53,874 bases of DNA, taken from Phycisphaerae bacterium (GTDB lineage: Bacteria; Planctomycetota; Phycisphaerae; SM23-33). Below are positions 21,281-28,323 of the stretch, one piece after another (the first letter of the stretch is position 1; each line of letters begins with the position of its first letter). The translations under genes were made by a program, and so were the position numbers. The notes beneath the pieces are model-generated. The model searched no databases and was not told where the DNA came from. It was given only the letters and a program-made list of their open reading frames with translations. The stretch spans positions 1 through 53,874 of the forward strand of contig WRDM01000014.1 of the NCBI GenBank assembly GCA_009783465.1. Direction: 5' to 3'.

Positions 21281-23017
21281 TTACTCTTCCAGCATACCTG
21301 GCGTGGTCAGGTCGATGGGTCTGGCGGGGGTATCGCCTTGCATGACGGCCCAGCCTCGACGTTCGATGACGTTGGGCATTTTCTCCATCGCGATGCCGTA
21401 CTGTTGGAGAATCGTGCCCGTCACCATGGCCAGGTCCGCCAGGGCCTGGTTGTAGCTTACGATGGCGGCCAATTCCTCGAGGCGGGCCTGGGCAAGCGAA
21501 CCCTGGGCGCTCAGTTTGACCTGGAGGAATTCGGGCGTCAGTCGGCCTCGGACGCGTTCGACGGTGTTGAGGGCCTCCAACTGCTCCGCGGCCGCGTCGA
21601 CGGCCAATCGCGTCGCCTGCATTTCGAGGTAGGACGTGCGGATTTGCCGGATGCGTTCGCGGATCAAGACGGCGATGTTGTCGGAGACGTTCTGCAACGT
21701 GGAGATGGACCGCCCGACTTCATACTGCCGCTGCCGCCACAGGGCCTGCGCGTAGCGATTGCCGATGGGGTACTCCAGCACCAGGCCGAGGTTGTAGCCG
21801 AGGTTGTCGAAGGTGAACATATTTTCGACGGCCCCGCCCGCCCTGGTGTCGATGTCGGCGACGCTCATGCCGGCTTGGAGATTCAGACTCGGCAGCGTCT
21901 GGTTCTTCGCGACGCGGACCTGGATCTGGGCGGCCGAGATGCCCAGGCGGGCCTGCTCCAGTTGCGGATTGTACACCAGCGCCAACGCCAACTGATCGGT
22001 CGGGTCGATCTCGACGGGAATTTTCGCCGGCGGCGTGGTGGGGATGATTTCGCACTGGGTGATGGTGTTGATCTGCGCGTCGGCAATCAGGCGGGCGAGT
22101 TGGTCCTGGACGTCGAAGACGGTTTTCTGCGCGCGGTAGAGTGCGGCGCGTCGGCTTTCGACGTAGGCCTCGGCCTGCTTGAGTTCCACCACTGTGGCGT
22201 CGATTTCGAGGCGCTGGCGGATCTTGTCGCGCGTCACCTCGGTGGCCTTGAGGAGATCCTCCTGAATGTCCACGTTGGCGCGGGCCTGGATCAACGCCCA
22301 GTAGCCGTCGACGACGCTGTTGACGACGGTCTCGACGCGCTGGCGGAACTGCGCCGTCGAGTTCTGGTAATTCAACTGCGCGATGCGCAACTGGGCGAGG
22401 TTCACCTCAGGCCAGGCGTTGCGGAGCAGCGGCTGCTGCACCTGGAGCGACAGGGCCGGCTGATAGAAACTTCGGAACGCCGACGCGAGGGAGTTGTCCA
22501 GGACGCGCGTCCACGATGCCGCCAACTGCCAGGTCGCGCCAGTGACGACGGTCTGCTGGACGCCCAGTTGGTACGTGGTGGTGCGGGTGGTTGTGTCCAG
22601 GCCGTACAGGGAGGGCGGCAACTGCTTTTGATATTGCGCGGAGCCGAAGAGAATGACGTCGAACGCGGCGGCGGCCTGGATGGCCTGCTCGCGCGCGATG
22701 GCGGGTTCGTAGGCGACGACCTGGATATCGACGCTGTTGGCCAGGGCGCGCTGCACCGCTTCGTCGAGGCTGAGGTAGATGTAGGATTGGCCGGCCGGGT
22801 CGGTCTCGACGCGCAGGGCAGGCCCGGTGGTTCCCGGTGCGGGCTGGAGAGGCCCGGTCCGCCCGCCCGCCCGCGGCTGGGGCGAGGCGTTCAGAATCGC
22901 GCGGTCATAATCAATAATTTGGCCGCCATCGAAATTCCCCGGCGAAACGCAACTGCCAAGAAACGGAGTCATCGCCGTCGCCAATGTCAACGCAAGCATC
23001 CGTGATGTCGTCTTCAT
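21281..23017 (-). CDS. TolC-family outer-membrane efflux lipoprotein
   Basis: A 578-residue protein with a lipoprotein signal: MKTTSRMLALTLATAMTPFL followed by GSC, so Cys23 would be acylated. After a proline-rich linker (about residues 24-75) two homologous outer-membrane efflux domains follow, each rich in long amphipathic helices (YLSLDEAVQRALANSVDIQV opens the first; DPTDQLALALVYNPQLEQAR opens the second). The trimer would form a channel-tunnel across the outer membrane. No inner-membrane pump or adaptor gene is adjacent, so it may serve several exporters. The start is unusual: a strong promoter ends eight bases before the ATG and no ribosome binding site exists, pointing to a leaderless message. 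An A-rich repeat zone follows the gene. Confidence 0.9.
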   Translation of the reverse strand: MKTTSRMLALTLATAMTPFLGSCVSPGNFDGGQIIDYDRAILNASPQPRAGGRTGPLQPAPGTTGPALRVETDPAGQSYIYLSLDEAVQRALANSVDIQVVAYEPAIAREQAIQAAAAFDVILFGSAQYQKQLPPSLYGLDTTTRTTTYQLGVQQTVVTGATWQLAASWTRVLDNSLASAFRSFYQPALSLQVQQPLLRNAWPEVNLAQLRIAQLNYQNSTAQFRQRVETVVNSVVDGYWALIQARANVDIQEDLLKATEVTRDKIRQRLEIDATVVELKQAEAYVESRRAALYRAQKTVFDVQDQLARLIADAQINTITQCEIIPTTPPAKIPVEIDPTDQLALALVYNPQLEQARLGISAAQIQVRVAKNQTLPSLNLQAGMSVADIDTRAGGAVENMFTFDNLGYNLGLVLEYPIGNRYAQALWRQRQYEVGRSISTLQNVSDNIAVLIRERIRQIRTSYLEMQATRLAVDAAAEQLEALNTVERVRGRLTPEFLQVKLSAQGSLAQARLEELAAIVSYNQALADLAMVTGTILQQYGIAMEKMPNVIERRGWAVMQGDTPARPIDLTTPGMLEE

Positions 23018-23025
23018 ATCGGAGG

Positions 23026-23053
23026 ATTATAAGGAGCGAAAATCCGAAGTCAA
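23026..23053 (-). promoter_or_regulatory. Near-consensus promoter giving a leaderless TolC-family mRNA
   Basis: Minus strand TTGACT, 16-bp spacer, perfect TATAAT. The -10 hexamer ends eight bases before the ATG at 23017, so the expected start of transcription is at or within two bases of the start codon. Confidence 0.7.
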
Positions 23054-23204
23054 ATATTGGCTGGACTTTGACCATGAGTCAATCGCACGTTGTCCCCGTT
23101 TGGTTGTCCCGAAGACGCCGAGAAAAAACGTGTGTTTTTCTGGATCTTTTTCCCGTCCGCCGCGTCTATATAAGGGACCGCCTGCGCCAGGGCGATCGCA
23201 ACGA

Positions 23205-23308
23205 AAAAGGCTTATGTTCAGGCTGTAGACTGTAGGCGCGACATACCGTGCCGAAAAATATGTCGCAAAAACTGCCGCGGCTACAGCCTACAGCCTTTTC
23301 GCGAAAAA
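23205..23308. repeat. Family D inverted repeat, copy D2
   Basis: GGCTGTAGACTGTAGGCGCG, core ACATACCGTGCCGAAAAATA, and right arm CGGCTACAGCCTACAGCC followed by TTTTCGCG. It shares its core and right flank with D1. It occupies the spacer between the TolC-family gene and the WD40 gene. Confidence 0.8.
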
Positions 23309-23365
23309 ACGTGGAATGTAGATGCGATTACCCTGCCGCACGCGCGGAAAGGGACATGGTGATTT

Positions 23366-25801
23366 ATGCGGAAGCGACTCTCGACGAACGGCGTGGTGTG
23401 CCAATGGATTACGATGGCCGCCTGTCTGATGGCGTTTTCTGCCGGCGCCCAGCGTGGGGAAACGCAGCCGGCGCGGACGCAAACCCAGCCAGCCCAGCCC
23501 ACGACGCAGCCGGGCGCGGCGCCGGTGGGGCTGGAGGGAAAGCACTCCATCGCGTACGCGGTGTTCAGTCCCGACGGCCGGCGCGTCGCGGCGGGGGCTG
23601 GGCTCAAAACCGCCCGCCTCTGGGACGCGGCCACCGGTAAGGAATTGGCCGTTTTGCGACATGACGGCCACGAGGAATACGACGTCCGCGTCCTGGCGTT
23701 CAGCGCGGATTCCGCCAGGCTCGTCACGGTAGTCCAGAATAACGCCCGCGTCTGGAACGGAGCCGACGGCACACTGATCGCCGAGTTTTCCGGGCACCAA
23801 CTCCAGTGGTCGGGCGTCGCGTTCAGCCCGGACGGCAAACGCATCGTCACCGCGTTGGATTACAACGACGCCCGCCTCTGCGACGTCGACACCGGCAAAG
23901 AATTGGCCATCCTGCGAAAGAGCAGCCTTCGGATCGGAAACGCCATGTTCAGCCCCGACTCCAAACGGATCCTCGCGGATCCCGCCCGTGTCCTGAACGC
24001 CGAGACCGGCGACGACGTGGCCACGTTGCACGAACACACCGGGCCGGCCGATGCCGCCGCGTTCAGCCCCGACGGCAAACGCGTCGCCACCGTTGTACGC
24101 AGCCTCGGGCTGCTTGGCCGCAACGTCCGCGTCTGGAACGCCGACACGGGCGAGGAACTGTTCACGCTGAAAGGCCACGACAAATATCTCGCCAACACCG
24201 CCGTGTTCAGCCCCGACGGCAAACGCATCCTCACCACGGCCGACGACTACACCGCCCGCGTCTGGGATGCCGCCACCGGCAAGGAACTTGCCGTGATGGA
24301 CCATCCGATCGGCCCCGTCGTGCGAGGCGCGTTCTGTGCCGACTCCAAGCGCGTCCTTACGACGGCGAACGATATCCTTCGCGTCTGGGACGCCGACACC
24401 GGAAAAAAAGTAGCCGTCATGCCAGGCGGGGAAAAAATCGGCCATCTCGTCGCGGTCAGCGCCGACTGGAAACGCGTCCTTGTCCGTCCCGGCGACAATG
24501 CCGATCGCGCCAACCGCGTCCTGGACGTCGTTTTCGCCGACCCGAAAACCGACCCGGACGATCTCGAAGAGGCCAGGCTAAACGAAAAATCCATCGCCCT
24601 GCGAGGCCATGAGCGGTCGATCCACTCTGTCGTGTTCAGCCCCGACTCCAAACGCATCCTCACCCGCTCGGGCGACGACACCACCCGCCTCTGGGATGTC
24701 GCCACCGGCAACGAATTGATGATCGTGCGGCACGAGCAGGCCGTGTGGCGCAAGGACAAGCAGGCCTCGTGGCGTGAGGACGCGGGCGTCGTGTTTGGCC
24801 TCAAAGGCCATTTGATGATCTCCACGCGCGACGAGGCCGCCAACGTCATCCGCGTTCGCGACGTCGACAACGACAAAGAACTCGCCGCCCTCCAGGCCCC
24901 CGAAGCTGCCGTCAGCTCCGTCACATTCAGCCCCGACGGCAAACGCGCCCTCGCGAAAGTCGACGACCTGACCGCCCGCGTCTGGGACGTCGCCACCGGC
25001 AAGGAACTTCTCGTGTTAGGCCCGCCGCCGGATCCGTTCAGTCGGGAGGACCGGGCGGACAGGCCGGACAGGCGATGGGGCATGTTCGACTCGGCCGTGT
25101 TCAGTCCGACGGGCAAACACATTGTCACGATCTGCGGGTACGGCATCGCCTCGCGCTCGACCGCGCACGGCAACTTCGCCACCCTCTACAATGCCGAGAC
25201 CGGAAAAGAAATCCCGTTGCTGTACAGCGAAAAAAGCCGCCGCGCCGGGGAGGATTTTCTCCACGCCTCGTTCAGTCCCGACGGCAAACGTCTCATCATC
25301 GCCGGGTACGGCGACGGCGTTGCCCGCGTCTGGAATACCGAGGACGGCAAAGAAATCCTGGCCCTCGATGGCCATGAACGTGAGGCTGGCTATGCTGCGT
25401 TCACACGCGGGGCTGGCTATGCCGCGTTCACGCCCGACGGCAAACGTGTCGTCACGGCTGGAATGTGGTGGGACAACGACATCCGCATCTGGAACGCCGC
25501 CGACGGCAAGGAAATCACGGTCCTTCGCGTCCCCGGCAAGCCCGAACGCCCGCCCCACATCGTCAAAACCACGCTCAGCCCCGACGGCAAACAGATCGTC
25601 GCGTTCTCGCACGATAGCACCGTCCGCATCTGGAGCATCGCCGACGGCAAGGAACGGGCCGTCTTACGAATCCCCGCCAGCCAGGACAACATCCCCGTCA
25701 TCAGCCCCGACGGCCAGCGCGTCGTCACATTCTCCATCTGGGGAAAAACCGCCCGCGTCTGGAACATTGACGCGTTGACGGAAAAATCCGGTGGGAAATA
25801 G
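23366..25801 (+). CDS. Secreted WD40-repeat beta-propeller protein
   Basis: An 811-residue protein with an N-terminal signal sequence (ITMAACLMAFSAGAQRGETQ, cleavage after AGA) and a Thr/Gln/Pro linker. The rest is WD40 repeats, about 14 in all, with the blade pattern FSPDGKR(I/V)xT ... D.TARVWDAATGKELAVL. The number suggests two seven-bladed propellers. Several blades are nearly identical at DNA level (repeated TTCAGCCCCGACGGCAAACG), a sign of recent internal duplication and gene conversion. Some blades carry inserts of 20-30 residues. No catalytic domain is seen, so a scaffold or binding role in the periplasm is inferred. The start has GAAAGGGA about 11 bases upstream. Confidence 0.88.
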   Translation: MRKRLSTNGVVCQWITMAACLMAFSAGAQRGETQPARTQTQPAQPTTQPGAAPVGLEGKHSIAYAVFSPDGRRVAAGAGLKTARLWDAATGKELAVLRHDGHEEYDVRVLAFSADSARLVTVVQNNARVWNGADGTLIAEFSGHQLQWSGVAFSPDGKRIVTALDYNDARLCDVDTGKELAILRKSSLRIGNAMFSPDSKRILADPARVLNAETGDDVATLHEHTGPADAAAFSPDGKRVATVVRSLGLLGRNVRVWNADTGEELFTLKGHDKYLANTAVFSPDGKRILTTADDYTARVWDAATGKELAVMDHPIGPVVRGAFCADSKRVLTTANDILRVWDADTGKKVAVMPGGEKIGHLVAVSADWKRVLVRPGDNADRANRVLDVVFADPKTDPDDLEEARLNEKSIALRGHERSIHSVVFSPDSKRILTRSGDDTTRLWDVATGNELMIVRHEQAVWRKDKQASWREDAGVVFGLKGHLMISTRDEAANVIRVRDVDNDKELAALQAPEAAVSSVTFSPDGKRALAKVDDLTARVWDVATGKELLVLGPPPDPFSREDRADRPDRRWGMFDSAVFSPTGKHIVTICGYGIASRSTAHGNFATLYNAETGKEIPLLYSEKSRRAGEDFLHASFSPDGKRLIIAGYGDGVARVWNTEDGKEILALDGHEREAGYAAFTRGAGYAAFTPDGKRVVTAGMWWDNDIRIWNAADGKEITVLRVPGKPERPPHIVKTTLSPDGKQIVAFSHDSTVRIWSIADGKERAVLRIPASQDNIPVISPDGQRVVTFSIWGKTARVWNIDALTEKSGGK

Positions 25802-25819
25802 ATGGATTCGATAAACAGT

Positions 25820-25848
25820 TCAGGCGCGACACATGGTGCCGCGCCTGA
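25820..25848. terminator. Hairpin between convergent WD40 and coiled-coil genes
   Basis: TCAGGCGCG and CGCGCCTGA form a 9-bp stem with an inner CAC/GTG pair. No T-run follows on either side, so a terminator role is only inferred from its place. Confidence 0.5.
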
Positions 25849-25882
25849 AATCGTTTGTCTGTCGCGATGTTGTTGTCCGTCC

Positions 25883-26341
25883 CTACCGTTTCATGGGCTG
25901 TGCGGGGGTGCCGGGCTTGCCCTGCACGGTCGGCTGCTGGGCGGGCTTGAACAAGGGGGCCGGCGCGGGCTTGGCGAGCGGCTGGACCACGCGGGTGTTG
26001 CGATTCAAACGGGATTCGAGGTCGCGGATCTGGCGGTCCTTCTCACGGTTGTCTTTGCGAAGGGCCAGGATCTCGCGTTCCATGGCCGCCATCTGGCGAC
26101 GCAGGGCGTCGTTTTCCCGTTGCAATTCGTTGATTTCGCGGTGGGCGTCCCGCATGGACATCTTGGCGTCGTTGTGCCAGGCGACCGGGATCGGGCGATG
26201 GACCACGGAGACGTACTTGACGGGCGCGGGGCCGGCGATTTTCACCGTGACCTGGGCGGCAGCCTGCTGGCAAAATCCCGCGGCGGCGATCAATCCGGCG
26301 GCGAGCGTGATCAGCGTTCGAGTGTTCATGCGAGCGTTCAT
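25883..26341 (-). CDS. Exported coiled-coil protein of unknown function
   Basis: A 152-residue protein. Residues 1-29 are a signal peptide (TRTLITLAAGLIAAAGFCQQ, cleavage after AAA). Residues about 65-113 form a strong coiled coil of charged heptads (MRDAHREINELQRENDALRR, EREILALRKDNREKDRQIRD). The tail is Pro/Ala/Lys-rich (QPLAKPAPAPLFKPAQQPTV). It is probably a periplasmic structural or adaptor protein. AGGAG six bases before the ATG at 26341 sets the start; a second ATG four codons in is possible. I do not recognise a named family. Confidence 0.75.
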   Translation of the reverse strand: MNARMNTRTLITLAAGLIAAAGFCQQAAAQVTVKIAGPAPVKYVSVVHRPIPVAWHNDAKMSMRDAHREINELQRENDALRRQMAAMEREILALRKDNREKDRQIRDLESRLNRNTRVVQPLAKPAPAPLFKPAQQPTVQGKPGTPAQPMKR

Positions 26342-26470
26342 GTCATACTCCTGTTTCTGCGGCGTTTTGTTTGTTTGGTGCCGCTACCCATGCAGACACC
26401 TCTCCATCGAAAAGGTTAGTATACCCCGACCGTCGGAATCGCCATAGCCGCAAAATGGGAGGAAAACCTA

Positions 26471-26722
26471 GGGTCTTTCCGTTCTCGTGGCATAAAAGAA
26501 CCGCTCGTTCGAGGGAACCGTTCAGCCAGTAGCCAATAGGTATGGAAGGACAAGGGCGAAAAGACCATGAGAGCGGCAACGATTGGCACGCCGTAAAAAA
26601 TTCGGATCGTGTGAGCAACAACACGCGTTGCCATACCTGATGGCTACTGGCTATTGGCTACTGGCTGAACGGTTCCCTCGAACGGATACCCCCCGTACAC
26701 CACGAGAACGGAAAGACTCTGG
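26471..26722. repeat. Family C inverted-repeat element, copy C4 (complete)
   Basis: A 252-bp element. Left arm: TCTTTCCGTTCTCGTGG, CGTTCGAGGGAACCGTTCAG, CCAGTAGCCAATAGG. Right arm: GATGGCTACTGGCTATTGGC, GCTGAACGGTTCCCTCGAAC, CCACGAGAACGGAAAGACTC. The core runs from TATGGAAGGACAAGGGCG to GTTGCCATACC. The minus-strand core begins with an ATG at 26634 opening a short frame MATRVVAHTIRIFYGVPIVA. The core is nearly identical to C1. Confidence 0.9.
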
Positions 26723-26738
26723 AGGAATCGATCGTTGC

Positions 26739-26767
26739 TTGTGTCCCCCGCCCGCAGAGCGTAGAAT
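26739..26767 (+). promoter_or_regulatory. Candidate promoter of leuC
   Basis: TTGTGT, 17-bp spacer, TAGAAT, 29 bp before the leuC ATG and immediately after element C4. Confidence 0.5.
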
Positions 26768-26796
26768 GTGCGTTTGTACCTTAGCGGAGTAACGAC

Positions 26797-28167
26797 ATGG
26801 GCGCGACGATTACGGAAAAAATATTGGCCCGGCATGCGGGCAGGGCAAGTGTGACGCCGGGCGAGAACGTCTGGTGCGATATCGACATCCTGATGACGCA
26901 CGACATCTGCGGGCCTGGCACGATCGGCGTGTTTGAGCACGAGTTCGGTAAAGACGCCAAGGTCTTCGATAACGAAAAGGTCGTGATCATTCCCGACCAC
27001 TACATCTTCACCGCCGACACGAAAAGTCATCGAAATCTGGACATTCTCCGCGATTTCGCCAGGCGGCAGGGCATCAAGTATTTCTATGACGCCGATTTTG
27101 TCCGCGCTGGCCAAGGCATGCCCGTGCCGTATCGCGACCCCAACGCGACGAGCTACCGCGGCGTCTGCCACGCGGCCTTGCCGCAGAACGGCCACACCAG
27201 GCCCGGCGAAATTCTGCTCGGCACCGACAGCCATACCTGCACGCACGGCGCGTTTGGCGAGTTCGCCACGGGCATCGGCAACACGGAGGCGGGGTTCGTC
27301 ATGGGCACCGGCAAGCTGTGGCTGAAGGTGCCCGAGTCGATGAAGTTCGTCTTCAACGGCGAACTGCCCGCGCACGTGATGGCCAAGGACATGATCCTGC
27401 ACGTGATCGGCGAGATCGGCGTGGACGGCGCGACCTACGCGGCGATGGAGTTCGCCGGCGAGGCCATCTTCGCGCTCAACATTGACGAACGCATGACGAT
27501 CTGCAACATGGCGATCGAGGCCGGCGGAAAGAGCGGCATCATCGCGCCCGACGCGCTGACGCTGGAGTACGTCCGCAGCCGGACGAACAAACCGTTCGAG
27601 CCGCTCTTGGGCGACGCCGACGCGGCCTACGCGCGCGTGATCGAGTTCGACGCGGCCAAGCTCGAACCGACCGTCGCGCAGCCGCACAGCCCCGATCTCC
27701 GCGCCACCGCGGGCCAACTGAAGGACGTTGCGATTCACCGTTCCTACATCGGCTCGTGCACGGGCGGCAAGACGACGGATTTCATCGCCGCCGCCACCGT
27801 GCTTGCGGGCAGGAAGGTCGTCGTCGACACCTACATCGTGCCGGCGACCGTCGAGGTCGACAGCGATCTCGACCGCATCCAACTCGGCGGACAGAGCCTG
27901 CGGGACATCTTCACCGCCGCCGGCTGCCGCGTCGGCCCCGCGAGCTGCGCCGCCTGCCTTGGAGGCCCCGTGGACACCTTCGGCCGGGCGAACGACCCGA
28001 TCACCGTCATCTCGACGACCAACCGGAATTTCCCAGGCCGAATGGGCCACAAAGACAGCCGCGTTTACCTCGCCAGCCCGCTGACCGCGGCCGCGTCGGC
28101 GCTGACAGGAAAAATCACCGACCCACGCGAGTACGTCACCGGAAAACCGATCGGGCGAGTGCGGTAG
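26797..28167 (+). CDS. leuC: 3-isopropylmalate dehydratase large subunit / homoaconitase-type (LeuC family)
   Basis: A 456-residue [4Fe-4S] hydro-lyase subunit that isomerises 2- to 3-isopropylmalate in leucine biosynthesis. The cluster ligands are Cys321 (YIGSCTGGK), Cys384 and Cys387 (PASCAACLGG). The active-site region LLGTDSHTCTHGAFGEFATG is complete. The protein has the 'bacterial/archaeal short' LeuC length (about 420-470), a group that also contains homoaconitases and methylthioalkylmalate isomerases, so the substrate is not certain. The small subunit gene leuD, needed for activity, is not adjacent. CGGAG eight bases upstream sets the start. Confidence 0.9.
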   Translation: MGATITEKILARHAGRASVTPGENVWCDIDILMTHDICGPGTIGVFEHEFGKDAKVFDNEKVVIIPDHYIFTADTKSHRNLDILRDFARRQGIKYFYDADFVRAGQGMPVPYRDPNATSYRGVCHAALPQNGHTRPGEILLGTDSHTCTHGAFGEFATGIGNTEAGFVMGTGKLWLKVPESMKFVFNGELPAHVMAKDMILHVIGEIGVDGATYAAMEFAGEAIFALNIDERMTICNMAIEAGGKSGIIAPDALTLEYVRSRTNKPFEPLLGDADAAYARVIEFDAAKLEPTVAQPHSPDLRATAGQLKDVAIHRSYIGSCTGGKTTDFIAAATVLAGRKVVVDTYIVPATVEVDSDLDRIQLGGQSLRDIFTAAGCRVGPASCAACLGGPVDTFGRANDPITVISTTNRNFPGRMGHKDSRVYLASPLTAAASALTGKITDPREYVTGKPIGRVR

Positions 28168-28171
28168 GAGC

Positions 28172-28323
28172 GTTCGAAAACCGAAATCCAAAGCACGAAA
28201 TCACGCACCTGCGAAGCTGCAGTCCTGACAAACTTCACAATAAAACGAACGAGGACTTCGTATGTCGGCATGACAGCCGACGCACGAAGTCCTCGTTACT
28301 CATTACTCGTCACTCGTTACTGA
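28172..28323. repeat. Repeat-filled spacer between leuC and secDF
   Basis: It contains a short family H string (CCGAAATCCAAAGCACGAAA), a hairpin AACGAGGACTTCGTATGTCG / CGCACGAAGTCCTCGTT, and a tandem tract ACTCGTTACTGACTACTCGT ending at the secDF stop. The hairpin lies between convergent genes and may end both transcripts. No gene. Confidence 0.6.

Noticed and set aside
21254-23005. 583-codon plus-strand frame over the TolC-family gene
   Set aside because: Shadow frame of a GC-rich gene; the minus strand has the signal peptide, lipobox and efflux domains.
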